The notes: generated by a model from the sequence alone, not told the origin. 64,000 nt of DNA from Pseudomonas sp. GOM7 (GCF_026723825.1 NZ_CP113519.1:372001-436000); one strand, 5' to 3'; positions 1-11,071 are shown, numbered from the stretch's first letter. Made by a program: numbers and translations.

Positions 1-173
1 ATCTCGTCGCCGCTGTAGTGATCGACCACGTGCAATTGCGCTACGTTGGGTGCGAAGCATTGCACCTGGGCGCCGCGCTGATCGAGGCGCAGCAGGGTGA
101 TCACGCTTTCGTGGATCTCGGCGCCATCGTAGACGCCGCAGCCGGACAGAATCACTGCCACTTTCTTGCTCAT
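1..173 (-). CDS. elbB: ElbB-type glyoxalase (isoprenoid biosynthesis protein ElbB), N-terminal part
   Basis: Only the first 57 codons lie in the window; the gene runs off the left edge. The N-terminus has the beta-strand and turn VAVILSGCGVYDGAEIHE (residues 4-21) characteristic of ElbB, a DJ-1/PfpI-superfamily protein of about 220 residues with glyoxalase activity. The family's link to isoprenoid synthesis is historical and its physiological role is uncertain. The ATG at 171-173 has the purine-rich stretch AGGAGTTCGACC just upstream, a good ribosome binding site. It is divergent from the hydroxylase gene, with 174 bp between them. The identification is firm for the family, but nothing can be said about the missing C-terminus. 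Confidence 0.85.
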   Translation of the reverse strand, partial: MSKKVAVILSGCGVYDGAEIHESVITLLRLDQRGAQVQCFAPNVAQLHVVDHYSGDE

Positions 174-347
174 GGTCGAACTCCTGAAGGTCGCGCGCCT
201 GACGCAGGCGCGCTGGTTGTCGGTCAAAGGGTGCGCTGTCGCCAAATGCCACTCGTACTGTCACGTGGCGACGCGAACCCGCACGGCAGGTCGCATAGGA
301 TGAATATCAGCCCAATCCCGGCACAAGTACAACAACGTGGCGCAGTC

Positions 348-1592
348 ATGAATTACATCCTCTATGCAGTGCCTTTCTTCTTCCTGCTCATTGCCCTGGA
401 ATTGCTGGCCGACCGCTGGCGCGGTCTGCGTACCTATCGGCTGGCCGACGCCCTGAGCAGCCTCGGCGCCGGCGTGCTGTCCCAGGCTACGGGGTTGTTG
501 ACCAAGGTGGTGGGCCTGCTCACTTACGCCTTCGCCTGGGAGCACCTGGCGCTGCTCCCACTCGCCGAAAACAGCCTGTGGGTGTGGATCTTCGCCTTCG
601 TCTTCTACGACTTCTGCTACTACTGGAACCATCGCCTGGGCCACGAGCGCAACGTGCTCTGGGCCGCCCATGCGGTGCACCACCAGAGCGAGGACTACAA
701 CCTCTCCACCGCCTTGCGCCAGACCAGCACGGGCTTTCTCTTCAGTTGGCTGTTCTATCTGCCGCTGGCCGTGGTCGGCGTGCCGCCGTTGGTGTTCGTC
801 TCGGTGGCGGCGCTGAACCTGCTCTATCAGTTCTGGGTGCATACCCGCCATATCCCCAAGCTGGGCTGGTTCGAGTGGCTGTTCATCACACCCTCGAACC
901 ACCGGGTTCATCATGCGCAGAATCCTATCTACATGGATCGTAATTACGGCGGAGTGTTCATTGTCTGGGATCGTCTGTTCGGCACCTTCCAAGAGGAACT
1001 GGACGAGCATCCGGTGGTATTCGGCGTGACCGTGCCATTGGCTAGCTGGAATCCGCTGTGGGCCAATCTGCAGGTGTATGCCGGGCTTTGGCACGACGCG
1101 CGGCGAGCGCAGTCCTGGTGGGATCGGTTGCGCATCTGGTTCATGCCCACCGGCTGGCGACCAGCCGATGTGGCGGCCCGCTATCCACAGGCCAAGCCCG
1201 ACCTCGGCCAGTTCCGCAAGTACGAGGTGCCGCTGAGCACTGGCGCGCAGGTTTATGCCCTGCTGCAGTTCGCCTGCTACCTGCTGGCGGGCGTCTGGCT
1301 GCTGGCCCAAGGTGACGTGCTATCGCTGAGCGCCGCGCTGCTGGGCTGTGCATGGATTGCCCTGGGCCTGTACAGCATGGGCGTCTGGTTGGAAAACCGT
1401 GGCTGGGCGCTGCGTCTGGAATGCCTGCGCCTGGCGCTCAACCTGCCAGCCCTGTGGCTGGCCGAGCGTCTGGCCATGCTGACGCCGAATGTCACTGCCT
1501 GGGGCTGGCTGGTCGTCTACAGCCTGGCCAGTCTGTTTGGTATCTGGCTGGCGCGTCGTTCAGCCGCGCCGGCGCTGACGCCATCGGTATAG
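348..1592 (+). CDS. Sterol desaturase / fatty acid hydroxylase family membrane protein
   Basis: A 414-residue integral membrane protein of the di-iron fatty acid hydroxylase superfamily. The three histidine clusters that bind the two irons are present: HRLGH (about residues 95-99), HAVHH (108-112) and HRVHH (185-189), with an additional His near 165 between them. Hydrophobic segments surround the clusters, and the C-terminal third (about 300-410) adds several more membrane spans, making the protein longer than a minimal hydroxylase domain. The substrate cannot be read from the sequence; the family oxidises sterols, carotenoids, fatty acids or alkylglycerols. The reading frame is open back to position 18, but the ATG at 348 starts directly on a hydrophobic segment and is preferred. 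Its 3' end overlaps the convergent DedA gene by 33 bp. Confidence 0.8.
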   Translation: MNYILYAVPFFFLLIALELLADRWRGLRTYRLADALSSLGAGVLSQATGLLTKVVGLLTYAFAWEHLALLPLAENSLWVWIFAFVFYDFCYYWNHRLGHERNVLWAAHAVHHQSEDYNLSTALRQTSTGFLFSWLFYLPLAVVGVPPLVFVSVAALNLLYQFWVHTRHIPKLGWFEWLFITPSNHRVHHAQNPIYMDRNYGGVFIVWDRLFGTFQEELDEHPVVFGVTVPLASWNPLWANLQVYAGLWHDARRAQSWWDRLRIWFMPTGWRPADVAARYPQAKPDLGQFRKYEVPLSTGAQVYALLQFACYLLAGVWLLAQGDVLSLSAALLGCAWIALGLYSMGVWLENRGWALRLECLRLALNLPALWLAERLAMLTPNVTAWGWLVVYSLASLFGIWLARRSAAPALTPSV

Positions 1593-2114
1593 CCAGGCCA
1601 GGGCGAGCAGCAGCACCACGGCGGCCAGCAGCAGAACCTGATAGTGGCGCAGCTCTTCCAGCAGGCCTCCCATGGCATTGCCCAGGCTGTAGGCCAGCAG
1701 GCTGATGCCGCCAGCCCAGGCGCCCGCGCCGATGGCGTCGAGCAGCAGGTAGCGGCGCCAGGAATAGCCGGACAGGCCGATGGTCAGCGGCATCACCGTG
1801 CGCAGGCCATAGAGAAAGCGAAAGGACAGCACCCACAGATCCGGGTAGCGCTGGATCAACGCGCTGGCACGATCGCCCAGCGGCTGCCAGCGAGGCTTGC
1901 GCGCCAGCAGGGCGCGGCCATGGCGACGCCCCAGGTAGTACCAGAGCTGATCGCTGGCGAAGGCGCCGAGGAAGGCGCACAGCGCCACCCATTGGATTTC
2001 CAGCAGGTCGCGCACGGCCATGTAAGCGGCCAGCAGCAACGAGACCTCACCCTCGAGAAAGGTGCCAAGTACCAGCGCCGGGTAACCGAACTGCTGTATC
2101 AGGTCATGTAGCAT
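1560..2114 (-). CDS. DedA family inner membrane protein
   Basis: A 184-residue polytopic membrane protein of the DedA/VTT superfamily. Such proteins are thought to move or scramble lipid carriers or phospholipids and to affect membrane potential. Typical DedA features are the acidic residues near the N-terminus (LEGEVSLLLAA, about 20-30), the reentrant-loop region GAFASDQLWYYLGRRHG (50-66), and the RFLYGLRTVMPLTIGLSG block (99-116) with the conserved arginine and proline. A basic tail (RWRQRRRG) ends the protein in the cytoplasm. It overlaps the 3' end of the convergent hydroxylase gene. Which DedA paralog this is cannot be decided here. Confidence 0.8.
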   Translation of the reverse strand: MLHDLIQQFGYPALVLGTFLEGEVSLLLAAYMAVRDLLEIQWVALCAFLGAFASDQLWYYLGRRHGRALLARKPRWQPLGDRASALIQRYPDLWVLSFRFLYGLRTVMPLTIGLSGYSWRRYLLLDAIGAGAWAGGISLLAYSLGNAMGGLLEELRHYQVLLLAAVVLLLALAWLYRWRQRRRG

Positions 2115-3504
<1,390 letters not shown>

Positions 3505-3532
3505 CGCCCCCCCAGGAACCGGAACCCAGCCG

Positions 3533-5719
3533 ATGAATACCGAAGGACTCAACAGCGAAGCACTCGACAGCAGCAACCCGGCTCCCGTGGAAGTGGTCGC
3601 CGAACCACCCGTGGTGGAAACCCCGCCGCCAGCGCCCGTGCCTGGCCTGGATGACAGCAGCTTGTACATCCATCGCGAGCTGTCGCAACTGCAGTTCAAC
3701 ATCCGCGTGCTGGAGCAGGCGCTGGATGAGTCCTACCCCTTGCTGGAGCGCCTGAAGTTCCTGCTGATCTTCTCCAGCAACCTCGACGAGTTCTTCGAGA
3801 TCCGCGTCGCCGGCCTGAAGAAGCAGATCAACTTCGCCCGCGAGCAGGCCGGCGCCGACGGCCTGCAGCCGCACCAGGCGCTGGCGCGCATCAGCGAGAT
3901 CGTCCATGAGCAGGTGGATCGCCAGTACGCCATTCTCAACGATACCCTGTTCCCGGCGCTGGCCAAGCAGGGCATCACCTTCATCCGCCGGCGTTACTGG
4001 ACGACCAAGCTCAAGACCTGGGTACGGCGTTACTTCCGTGACGAGATCGCGCCGATCATCACCCCCATCGGTCTCGACCCGACTCACCCCTTCCCGCTGC
4101 TGGTGAACAAGAGCCTGAACTTCATCGTCGAGCTGGAAGGCGTCGATGCCTTCGGCCGTGACTCGGGTCTGGCCATCATCCCGGCGCCGCGCCTGCTGCC
4201 GCGGGTGATCCGCGTGCCGGAGGAAGTGGGTGGCCCGGGTGACAACTTCATCTTCCTGTCGTCGATGATCCACGCCCATGCCGACGACCTGTTCCCCGGC
4301 ATGAAGGTCAAGGGCTGCTACCAGTTCCGCCTGACCCGCAACGCCGACCTGTCGGTGGACGCCGAGGATGTCGAGGATCTGGCCCGCGCCCTGCGTGGCG
4401 AACTGTTCTCGCGGCGTTATGGCGATGCGGTGCGTCTGGAGGTGGTCGACACCTGCCCGAAGCACCTGAGCGACCACCTGCTCAAGCAGTTCGGCCTGAC
4501 CGAGAACGAGCTGTATCAGGTCAACGGCCCGGTCAACCTGACCCGCCTGTTCTCCATCACCGGCCTCGACAGTCATCCGGAGCTGCAGTACACGCCGTTC
4601 ACTCCGGTGATCCCCAAACCGCTGCAGAACGCCGAGAACATCTTCAGCGTGGTCAGCAAGCAGGACATCCTCCTGCTGCACCCCTTCGAGTCCTTCACCC
4701 CGGTGGTCGACCTGTTGCGCCAGGCCGCCAAGGATCCGCATGTCCTGGCGATCAAGCAGACCCTGTACCGCTCCGGGGCCAACTCGGAAATCGTCGACGC
4801 CCTGGTGGAAGCGGCGCGTAACGGCAAGGAGGTCACCGCAGTGATCGAGCTGCGTGCGCGCTTCGACGAAGAGTCCAACCTGGCCCTGGCCAGCCGCCTG
4901 CAGGCCGCCGGTGCCGTGGTGATCTACGGGGTGGTGGGGCTCAAGACCCACTCCAAGATGATGCTGATCCTGCGCCGCGAGAATGGTGAAATTCGCCGCT
5001 ACGCCCACCTCGGCACCGGCAACTACCACGCCGGCAACGCGCGCCTGTACACCGACTACAGCCTGCTCACCGCCGACGTGGCCCTGGGCGAGGACGTGGC
5101 CAAGCTGTTCAGTCAGCTCATCGGCATGGGCAAGACCCTGCGCATGAAGAAGTTGCTGCACGCGCCCTTCACCCTGAAGAAGACCCTGCTCGACCTGATC
5201 GCCAAGGAAACCGCCGCCGCAGCCGAAGGCAAGCCGGCGCACATCATCGCCAAGTTCAACTCGCTGACCGACCCCAAGGTGATCCGCGCGCTTTACAAGG
5301 CCAGCCAGACCGGGGTGAAGATCGAACTGGTGGTGCGTGGCATGTGCTGCCTGCGTCCGGGGGTGCCGGGGGTGTCGCACAATATCCAGGTGCGCTCGAT
5401 CATCGGCCGCTTCCTCGAACACACGCGGGTCTACTACTTCCTCAATGGCGGTGACGAGCTGGTCTATCTGTCCAGTGCCGATTGGATGGAGCGTAACCTC
5501 GACAAGCGCGTTGAGACCTGCTTCCCGGTGGAAGGCAAGAAGCTCATCACCCGTGTCAAGAAGGAATTGGAGGCCTACCTGACCGACAACACCCAGGCCT
5601 GGGTGCTGCAGTCGGACGGCCGCTACGTGCGCCAGCAACCCACCGGCAACCAGAACTCGCGCAATGCCCAGGCGAGCCTGATGGAAAAGCTCACCGCGCC
5701 GGTGCTGGTGACGCGATAA
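3533..5719 (+). CDS. ppk: Polyphosphate kinase 1
   Basis: Reversibly makes inorganic polyphosphate from ATP. The 728-residue protein is close to the usual Pseudomonas length of about 736. It opens with a low-complexity Pro/Val/Glu-rich tail (residues 1-45), then the N-terminal domain ([17 protein letters not shown]), the head domain and two phospholipase-D-like C-terminal domains. His473 in the GLKTHSKMM motif is the likely autophosphorylated residue (E. coli His435). His630 in [12 protein letters not shown] corresponds to the second essential histidine. The nucleotide-binding loop precedes LGTGNYH. The ATG at 3533 is chosen because the frame upstream overlaps hemB. ppk is convergent with ppx, its degradative counterpart. 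Confidence 0.97.
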   Translation: MNTEGLNSEALDSSNPAPVEVVAEPPVVETPPPAPVPGLDDSSLYIHRELSQLQFNIRVLEQALDESYPLLERLKFLLIFSSNLDEFFEIRVAGLKKQINFAREQAGADGLQPHQALARISEIVHEQVDRQYAILNDTLFPALAKQGITFIRRRYWTTKLKTWVRRYFRDEIAPIITPIGLDPTHPFPLLVNKSLNFIVELEGVDAFGRDSGLAIIPAPRLLPRVIRVPEEVGGPGDNFIFLSSMIHAHADDLFPGMKVKGCYQFRLTRNADLSVDAEDVEDLARALRGELFSRRYGDAVRLEVVDTCPKHLSDHLLKQFGLTENELYQVNGPVNLTRLFSITGLDSHPELQYTPFTPVIPKPLQNAENIFSVVSKQDILLLHPFESFTPVVDLLRQAAKDPHVLAIKQTLYRSGANSEIVDALVEAARNGKEVTAVIELRARFDEESNLALASRLQAAGAVVIYGVVGLKTHSKMMLILRRENGEIRRYAHLGTGNYHAGNARLYTDYSLLTADVALGEDVAKLFSQLIGMGKTLRMKKLLHAPFTLKKTLLDLIAKETAAAAEGKPAHIIAKFNSLTDPKVIRALYKASQTGVKIELVVRGMCCLRPGVPGVSHNIQVRSIIGRFLEHTRVYYFLNGGDELVYLSSADWMERNLDKRVETCFPVEGKKLITRVKKELEAYLTDNTQAWVLQSDGRYVRQQPTGNQNSRNAQASLMEKLTAPVLVTR

Positions 5720-5722
5720 AAA

Positions 5723-5736
5723 GGCCGCTAGCGGCC
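5723..5736 (+). terminator. Candidate ppk terminator hairpin
   Basis: A perfect 14-bp palindrome GGCCGCTAGCGGCC starts three bases after the ppk stop and is preceded by a run of A. On the opposite strand that run gives a T-tract, so the hairpin would also work as an intrinsic terminator for transcription coming from the ppx side. Confidence 0.45.
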
Positions 5737-5744
5737 ATCTGATG

Positions 5745-5770
5745 ACCCTCTCCCATTCATGGGAGAGGGT
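5745..5770. terminator. Strong hairpin after ppk, possible terminator or REP-like stem
   Basis: Two 11-base arms (ACCCTCTCCCA and TGGGAGAGGGT) pair perfectly around a TTCA loop. There is no T-tract, so this may be an mRNA-stabilising or repeat-derived hairpin and not a true terminator. Confidence 0.4.
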
Positions 5771-5960
5771 GCCCGAAGGGCGGGAGAGGGTGTGAAAGGC
5801 CACGTGCTATGGCTCTTTGAAGATGCGCGTTTTTGGAAGCACTGCTTCCTGCGCCGATGAGCGCCTGATCGCTGGCGATCAGGCTGGGGCGCGGAGCGGG
5901 GTGCCCGAAGGCGGGAGAGGGTGTGAAAGGGCGTGTGCTGTGGCTCTTTGAAGACGCGCG
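5769..5960. repeat. Imperfect direct repeat pair downstream of ppk
   Basis: A stretch of about 60 bp beginning GTGCCCGAAGG and ending GGCTCTTTGAAGA(T/C)GCGCG occurs at 5769-5829 and again at 5901-5960 with a few substitutions and a one-base indel. It looks like a local duplication in non-coding DNA. The GGGAGAGGGTGTGAAAGG core is typical of Pseudomonas intergenic filler. Confidence 0.6.
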
Positions 5961-6065
5961 GCTTCCTGCGCTAATGCTCGATAGCTCACCAAGCTGCGTG
6001 TCATCAGCTTGCTGATAACGGTGGACGGCGGGTTTCCCCCGTCCTACGCTTGCTGCCCGAGTCCC

Positions 6066-6088
6066 GGTGCGCGCGGCGCACCCTACGG
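6066..6088 (+). repeat. 23-bp intergenic repeat, copy 1
   Basis: Begins GGTGCGCGC and ends GCGCACCCTACGG. Its first half is an inverted repeat (GGTGCGC / GCGCACC). Nearly identical copies lie at 43359-43381 and 61606-61628, all between genes. Confidence 0.7.
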
Positions 6089-6127
6089 GGACTGATGGCG
6101 GAGTGTGTTGTCTGACTCAGAAGGTGA

Positions 6128-7630
6128 TCAGCACACGCTCAGCGTCAGGTCGATGCGCTTGAGCCACTCCGCCTCGGCCTCGAAGTCCGCCTGGGTCAGC
6201 GGGTTGGCTGTCAGCCAGCCTTCGGGGAAGCGAATCTCCAGACCGTTTTCCGTTGCCTTGAACTGCACCTGCGGCATGTCCTGGGTACCCCGGATGTGGT
6301 GGAACAGGATGGCGAAGCGCAGCAGTACGCACAGGCGCATCAGCTTCACGCCTTCCTCGCCGAACTCGGCGAACTTGTCCTTGGGGATATTGCGCCGATG
6401 GCCGCGCACCAGCAGGGCGAGCATTTGCTGATCCTGGCGGGAGAAACCGGCCAGGTCGGAGTGTTCGATCAGGTAGGCGCCGTGCTTGTGGTACTGGTAG
6501 TGGGCGATGTCCAGGCCCACCTCGTGCACCTTGGCGCCCCAGCTCAGTAGCTCGCGGTGCCAGTCGTCGTTCAGGCCCCAGTCGGCAGCTACCTTGTCCA
6601 GTGCCGAGAGCGCCTTGGCTTCGACCCGTGCGGCCTGATCCACGTCGACGTGGTAGCGCTCCATGAAGGCCGCCAGGGTGCGCTCGCGCACGTCCTCGTG
6701 CTGATGACGGCCGAGCAGGTCGTAGAGCACGCCTTCGCGCAGGGCGCCTTCGGAATGGCTCATGCGCTGGATTTCGCAGGCATCGAAGATGGCTTCGAGA
6801 ATCGCCAGGCCGGCGGGGAAGATGCTGCGTCGATCCGGCTTGATGCCGTCCAGCTCGATCTTTTCCACTTCGCCCAGCTTGAACAGCTTGCGCTTGAGCC
6901 AGGCCAGGCCCTCGACCGTGACCTCGCCATTACCCAGGCCCGCCGCCTTGATCGCCAGGCCGATGGCCTTGATGGTGCCGGAGGCGCCCACGGCGTCTTC
7001 CCAGCCGAGACGGCGAAGGCCCTGCTCGATGCCCATGAGCTCCAGGCGGGCGGCGGTATAGGCCTGGGCATAGCGTGCCGGAGTGATCTTGCCGTCCTTG
7101 AAGTAGCGCTGGGTGAAGCTCACGCAGCCCATCTGCAGGCTCTCACGCAGCAGCGGCTCGAAGCGTTGGCCGATGATGAACTCGGTGCTGCCGCCGCCGA
7201 TGTCGGCGACCAGGCGCTTGCCGGGAGTGTCGGCGATGCTGTGGGACACCCCGAGATAGATCAGGCGTGCTTCCTCGCGACCGGAAATCACCTCGACCTG
7301 GTGGCCGAGAATCTCCTCGGCGCGGCGGATGAACTCGGCGCGGTTGCGCGCTTCGCGCAGGGCGTTGGTGCCAACGATGCGCACCGCGCCTTCCGGCAGG
7401 CTGTTGGTGAACTGGGCGAAACGGCGCAGACAGTCGAGGCCGCGCTGCATGGCCTCCTCGCTGAGCTGACGCTCATCGTCCAGGCCGGCAGCCAGTTGCA
7501 CCTTGTCGCCGAGGCGTTCGAGGATACGAATCTCGTGGTTGTCGGCCTTGGCCAGCACCATGTGAAAACTGTTCGAGCCCAGGTCGATGGCGGCGATCAG
7601 AGGGAAATTCTCGGCAGGGGCTTGGGGCAT
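6128..7630 (-). CDS. ppx: Exopolyphosphatase
   Basis: Processively removes terminal phosphate from polyphosphate and may also hydrolyse pppGpp. The 500-residue protein has the Ppx/GppA fold: phosphate-binding loop [16 protein letters not shown] (13-28), catalytic glutamate in SGREEA (Glu119/120), the second loop DIGGGSTEF (143-151), then an HD-like C-terminal half with [20 protein letters not shown]. The ATG at 7630 gives a length near that of P. aeruginosa Ppx; an upstream extension of the frame has no family similarity. It is convergent with ppk, an arrangement also recalled for P. aeruginosa. Here ppx is separated from trxA by the allA/ABC module. Confidence 0.96.
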   Translation of the reverse strand: MPQAPAENFPLIAAIDLGSNSFHMVLAKADNHEIRILERLGDKVQLAAGLDDERQLSEEAMQRGLDCLRRFAQFTNSLPEGAVRIVGTNALREARNRAEFIRRAEEILGHQVEVISGREEARLIYLGVSHSIADTPGKRLVADIGGGSTEFIIGQRFEPLLRESLQMGCVSFTQRYFKDGKITPARYAQAYTAARLELMGIEQGLRRLGWEDAVGASGTIKAIGLAIKAAGLGNGEVTVEGLAWLKRKLFKLGEVEKIELDGIKPDRRSIFPAGLAILEAIFDACEIQRMSHSEGALREGVLYDLLGRHQHEDVRERTLAAFMERYHVDVDQAARVEAKALSALDKVAADWGLNDDWHRELLSWGAKVHEVGLDIAHYQYHKHGAYLIEHSDLAGFSRQDQQMLALLVRGHRRNIPKDKFAEFGEEGVKLMRLCVLLRFAILFHHIRGTQDMPQVQFKATENGLEIRFPEGWLTANPLTQADFEAEAEWLKRIDLTLSVC

Positions 7631-7711
7631 GATTACGGCATCTCGGTCGATAACGGCGCCATCCTGCCACGACTGAGCGCATGAGCCAACGCATTCGGAT
7701 GTCGCAGGAAT

Positions 7712-7725
7712 CTGGTCTAGACCTG
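7712..7725. promoter_or_regulatory. Near-perfect palindrome upstream of ppx
   Basis: CTGGTCTAGACCTG contains the exact palindrome GGTCTAGACC and lies between the ppx start and the allA stop. Its left half (CTGGTCT) is also found in the inverted repeat at 11195-11209 beside the GntR gene. It could bind that FadR-type regulator, but there is no direct evidence. Confidence 0.25.
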
Positions 7726-7728
7726 TAA

Positions 7729-8238
7729 TTACCGGAGGTTCAGTGCTTGAAGAGGCTGCTTGAGCACCCGTTCGTCGCAATTGTTGCCGTCGCCGCCACG
7801 GTCGACCACGAGGAAGCGGCCGGGGTATTCCAGGCACAGCAGCGGGTGGTGCCAGGTGCCACGGGCGTAGTTGACGCCCTGATCCGGTGCGCTGATGAAG
7901 GCGCGGATTCGCGACTCGTCCAGTTCGCCGGGCGGCGCTACGACGATCAGCATGCGGCTGCCATCCACCGGATAGAAGGCCTGGCTGCCCAGCGGGTGGC
8001 GTTCGAGCATGGCGATGGTGATGGGCGCGTGCCAGGCCTTGCCCTCGAAGATATTCACCAGGGTTCTTGGCGATTCGCCGGCCAACTCCACCTGTACCAG
8101 GTCGTGGTAGCGCGTGGTGGTGCCGGCGTTGATCGGGAAGGTGTTGGCGCCTGCCGTTTCGATCACGTCACCGAAAGGCGCGAAGGCTTCGCGGGTCAGT
8201 GGCTCGACCTGCAGCGGCAGGGTCGCTGGCGCGTTCAC
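7729..8238 (-). CDS. allA: Ureidoglycolate lyase
   Basis: Splits ureidoglycolate into glyoxylate and urea, the last step of allantoin breakdown. The 169-residue cupin-like protein carries the family's blocks: [15 protein letters not shown] at the N-terminus, the RYHDL segment, the [17 protein letters not shown] core and the [13 protein letters not shown] metal and substrate-binding region. E. coli AllA is 160 residues. The start codon is a GTG that overlaps the stop of the upstream ABC ATPase gene by 3 bp (sequence GTGA), so it is the last gene of the transporter operon. No other allantoin-pathway gene is in the window. This suggests that the importer brings in a ureide or a related compound. 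Confidence 0.9.
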   Translation of the reverse strand: MNAPATLPLQVEPLTREAFAPFGDVIETAGANTFPINAGTTTRYHDLVQVELAGESPRTLVNIFEGKAWHAPITIAMLERHPLGSQAFYPVDGSRMLIVVAPPGELDESRIRAFISAPDQGVNYARGTWHHPLLCLEYPGRFLVVDRGGDGNNCDERVLKQPLQALNLR

Positions 8239-8966
8239 AGGTCCACCGAGCCAATGAAGTTGCGCAGCTCCTCGGTTTGCGGGGCGGCGAACAGTTCCTT
8301 GGGATCGCCGATCTCATGCACCTTGCCCTGGTGCATGAATACCAGCTTGTCGCCGACTTCGCGGGCGAAGCGCATCTCGTGGGTGACCATGATCAGGGTC
8401 ATGCCCTCGCTGGCCAGTTGCTTGACCACCGCCAGCACCTCGTTGACCAGCTCCGGATCGAGCGCCGAGGTGATCTCGTCGCACAGCAGCACCTTGGGCG
8501 ACATGGCCAGGGCGCGGGCGATGGCCACGCGTTGCTGTTGGCCGCCAGACAGTCGCTCGGGGTAGGCGTCGAACTTTTCCGCCAGGCCGACGCGTTCGAG
8601 CATTTGCCGGGCAATTTTCTCGGCCTCGGCGCGTGGGGTCTTCTTCACCACCTGCGGCGCCAGCATGACGTTCTCGCCGACGGTCAGGTGCGGGAACAGG
8701 TTGAACTGCTGGAACACCATGCCGACTTTCTGCCGCAGGCTGCGCAGGTCGGCGCGGGCGGCGTCGATGTACTCGCCGTCGACTTCGATGACGCCATCGT
8801 TGATCGACTCCAGGCCGTTGAGGGTGCGCAGGAAGGTACTCTTGCCCGAGCCGCTGCGGCCGATGATGGCGACCACCTCGCCTTCCTCGACCTTGAGGTC
8901 GATGCCCTTGAGCACATGGTTGTCGCCGTAATACTTGTGCAGGGCGGTGACGTTAAGCAGTGACAT
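8235..8966 (-). CDS. Polar amino acid-type ABC transporter, ATP-binding subunit
   Basis: A 243-residue GlnQ/ArtP/HisP-like ATPase. Walker A GRSGSGKST (about 36-44), Q-loop FQQFNLFPH, signature LSGGQQQR (about 139-146), Walker B VLLCDEITSALD and the H-loop MVTHEM are all intact. The Walker B has C in place of the usual F (LLCDE), a common variant. It is the third gene of an operon that begins with a binding protein at 11071 and two permeases, and it is translationally coupled to allA at its 3' end. It also overlaps the upstream permease gene by 14 bp. The energised substrate is inferred to be a ureide or amino acid-like compound. Confidence 0.88.
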   Translation of the reverse strand: MSLLNVTALHKYYGDNHVLKGIDLKVEEGEVVAIIGRSGSGKSTFLRTLNGLESINDGVIEVDGEYIDAARADLRSLRQKVGMVFQQFNLFPHLTVGENVMLAPQVVKKTPRAEAEKIARQMLERVGLAEKFDAYPERLSGGQQQRVAIARALAMSPKVLLCDEITSALDPELVNEVLAVVKQLASEGMTLIMVTHEMRFAREVGDKLVFMHQGKVHEIGDPKELFAAPQTEELRNFIGSVDL

Positions 8967-9600
8967 TCAGCCTCCTTTCCAGGCGGTATGCAGCGAGCGA
9001 GAGCGGGTAGCAAAGCAGGAAGTAACCGAGGGCGACGAAGCCGTAGACCATGAAGGGCTCGAAGGTGGCGTTGGCCAGCATGCTGCCGGTCTTGGTCAGC
9101 TCGGTGAAACCGATGATCGAAGTCACCGCAGTGCCCTTGACCACCTGCACGGAGAAGCCGACGGTGGGTGCCACGGCGATGCGCAATGCCTGTGGCAGCA
9201 CGACGTGGCGCAGGGTTTCCAGGCGGCTCATGGCCAGGCTTTCGGCGGCCTCCCACTGACCGCGACTGATCGACTCGACGCAGCCGCGCCAGATCTCGGC
9301 GAGAAAGGCGCTGGTGAACAGGGTCAGCGCCGTGGCGGCTGCCAGCCAGGGCGACACGTCGACGCCGAGCAGGGCGATGCCGAAGAACACCAGAAACAGT
9401 TGCATCAACAGCGGCGTGCCCTGGAACAGTTCGATATAGCCGCGTGCCAGAACCCGTGGCGCCGATAGCGGCGACAGGCGCGCCAGCAACGCCAGCAGGC
9501 CGGCGATACCACCACAGACGAAGGCCACCAATGACAGCAGCAGCGTCCACTGCAGGCCGGTGAGCAGGTTGCGCAGGATGTCCCAGAGGGTGAAGTCCAT
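8953..9600 (-). CDS. Polar amino acid-type ABC transporter, permease 2
   Basis: A 215-residue HisM/GlnP-type membrane permease with about five hydrophobic segments and the EAA loop GQWEAAESLAMSRLETLRHVVLPQA (about 115-139), where the ATPase docks. The ATG at 9598-9600 overlaps the stop of the upstream permease gene by one base (TGATG), so it is preferred over the TTG one codon earlier. Together with its partner permease it should form the heterodimeric channel of the importer. Confidence 0.87.
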   Translation of the reverse strand: MDFTLWDILRNLLTGLQWTLLLSLVAFVCGGIAGLLALLARLSPLSAPRVLARGYIELFQGTPLLMQLFLVFFGIALLGVDVSPWLAAATALTLFTSAFLAEIWRGCVESISRGQWEAAESLAMSRLETLRHVVLPQALRIAVAPTVGFSVQVVKGTAVTSIIGFTELTKTGSMLANATFEPFMVYGFVALGYFLLCYPLSLAAYRLERRLNVTA

Positions 9601-10265
9601 CAACGGGCTCCCATGATGAAGCGACGGCCGAACCAGGCCAGCAACTGGCGAATCAGGATGGCCATGAGCAGGTACAGCGCCGTGGTCAGCAGATAGGTCT
9701 CGAAGGCGCGGAAGTTACGCGACTGGATGAAGTTGGCGGCGAACGACAGCTCTTCGGTGGAAATCTGCGAGCACACCGCCGAGCCCAGCATGACGATGAT
9801 GATCTGGCTCGACAGGGCCGGCCACACCTTGCCCAGGGCCGGGCGCAACACCACGTGGCGGAAGGTCTCGAAGCGGCTCATGGCCAGCGCGGCGGCGGCT
9901 TCGAGCTGGCCATGCGGAATCGCCTGGATCCCGGCGCGGATGATCTCGGTGGAGTAGGCGCCGAGGTTGATCACCATGGCCAGCACCGCGGCTTCCCATT
10001 CGCTCAGGCGGACGCCGAGCGAGGGCAGGCCGAAGAAAATGAAGAATAGCTGGACGATGAACGGCGTGTTGCGGATCAGCTCCACGTACACGCCGAAAAT
10101 CCGGTCGAACGGGCGGATGCGCCAGGCGCGCAGTATCGCTCCGACGATGCCGAGACCGACCCCCAGCAGGGTGCCGATCGCCGTCAGGCCGAGGGTGAAA
10201 GCCGCGCCCTGCAGCAGCAGATCGCTGTGCTGCAGGACGGCGGCGAAGTCGAACTGGTACGCCAT
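9600..10265 (-). CDS. Polar amino acid-type ABC transporter, permease 1
   Basis: A 221-residue permease of the HisQ/HisM type. The segments ELIRNTPFIVQLFFIFFGLPSLG and the EAA loop GQLEAAAALAMSRFETFRHVVLRPA identify the family. It follows the binding-protein gene by about 20 bp and is coupled by one-base overlap to the second permease. The order binding protein, permease, permease, ATPase is usual for amino acid importers. Confidence 0.88.
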   Translation of the reverse strand: MAYQFDFAAVLQHSDLLLQGAAFTLGLTAIGTLLGVGLGIVGAILRAWRIRPFDRIFGVYVELIRNTPFIVQLFFIFFGLPSLGVRLSEWEAAVLAMVINLGAYSTEIIRAGIQAIPHGQLEAAAALAMSRFETFRHVVLRPALGKVWPALSSQIIIVMLGSAVCSQISTEELSFAANFIQSRNFRAFETYLLTTALYLLMAILIRQLLAWFGRRFIMGAR

Positions 10266-10285
10266 GGCTCAGATCCCCACGCAGC

Positions 10286-11071
10286 TCAGAGGTCGGCCGG
10301 CAGTGGTTGCTTCAGCCACTTCTGGCTGATTGCGTCGAGGCTGCCGTCGGCCTTGGCGGCGGCGATGATGGCGTTGACCTTGGCCAGCAGGGTGGCCTGA
10401 TCCTTGTTCACGCCGACGTATACCGGTGAATCCTTGAGCTTGAGTTTCATGCTCGGGATGCGCTTGGGATTTTTCTCGGCGATGGCCACCATCACCACGT
10501 TACCGCTGGCGATCAGGTCGACCTGGCCGGACAGGTAGGCGGCGATGGTCGAGTTGTTGTCCTCGAAGCGCTTGATGGTGGCGCCTTGCGGGGCAACCTT
10601 GGTCAGTTCGATGTCTTCGATCGAGCCACGGGTGACGCTGATGGTCTTGCCGGCCAGGTCGTCGAGGCTGGCGATGGCGGCGTCTTGCGGGCCGAACACG
10701 CCGAGGTAGAAGGGCGCGTAGGGCGCGGAGAAGTCGATCACCGCTTCACGCTCGGGGTTCTTGCCCAGGCTGGAGATCACCAGATCCACCTTGCCCGTGG
10801 TAAGGAAGGGGATGCGGTTGGTGCTGTTGACCGGCGTCAGCTCCAGCTTTACCGCCAGCTTGTCGGCCAACAGTTGCGCGGTGTCGATATCCAGGCCGCG
10901 CGGCTTGAGATCCGGGCCGACCGAGCCGAAAGGCGGAAAATCCTGCGGTACGGCGACTTTCAGTACGCCGGCCTTGCCGATGTCTTCGAGGGCATCGGCG
11001 TGAACGGTGCTGGCGCCGAAGGCCAGTGCGGCGAACAAGGTGCCCAGCAGTGTGCGGTGGAATAAGCGCAT
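10286..11071 (-). CDS. ABC transporter periplasmic substrate-binding protein (SBP family 3)
   Basis: A 261-residue binding protein with a clear signal peptide (MRLFHRTLLGTLFAALAFGASTVHA, cleavage after about residue 25). The mature part has family-3 motifs: VLKVAVPQDFPPFG, LDIDTAQLLADKL, the hinge region GKVDLVISSLGKNPEREAVIDFS, and GSIEDIEL. The ATG at 11071 has an excellent ribosome binding site (GGGGAGATCGAC before the start). Upstream extensions of the frame are not part of the protein. As first gene of the operon ending in allA, it likely recognises the compound that AllA or its pathway degrades; the ligand is not predictable from the sequence. Confidence 0.88.
   Translation of the reverse strand: MRLFHRTLLGTLFAALAFGASTVHADALEDIGKAGVLKVAVPQDFPPFGSVGPDLKPRGLDIDTAQLLADKLAVKLELTPVNSTNRIPFLTTGKVDLVISSLGKNPEREAVIDFSAPYAPFYLGVFGPQDAAIASLDDLAGKTISVTRGSIEDIELTKVAPQGATIKRFEDNNSTIAAYLSGQVDLIASGNVVMVAIAEKNPKRIPSMKLKLKDSPVYVGVNKDQATLLAKVNAIIAAAKADGSLDAISQKWLKQPLPADL

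Larger units (their letters stand above)
5720..6127. other. Intergenic region between convergent ppk and ppx (408 bp)
   Basis: No gene was found. It holds two hairpins just after ppk (5723-5736 and 5745-5770), a pair of direct repeats (5769-5829 and 5901-5960), and one copy of the 23-bp repeat (6066-6088). Because ppk and ppx converge here, the hairpins could stop transcription from both sides. Confidence 0.6.

Noticed and set aside
18..347. Extension of the hydroxylase frame to the left edge
   Set aside because: It overlaps divergent elbB and has no family similarity; hydrophobic sequence starts at ATG 348.
5720..6127. Short reading frames between ppk and ppx
   Set aside because: They overlap the direct repeats and hairpins, have no ribosome binding site and no composition suggesting a protein.
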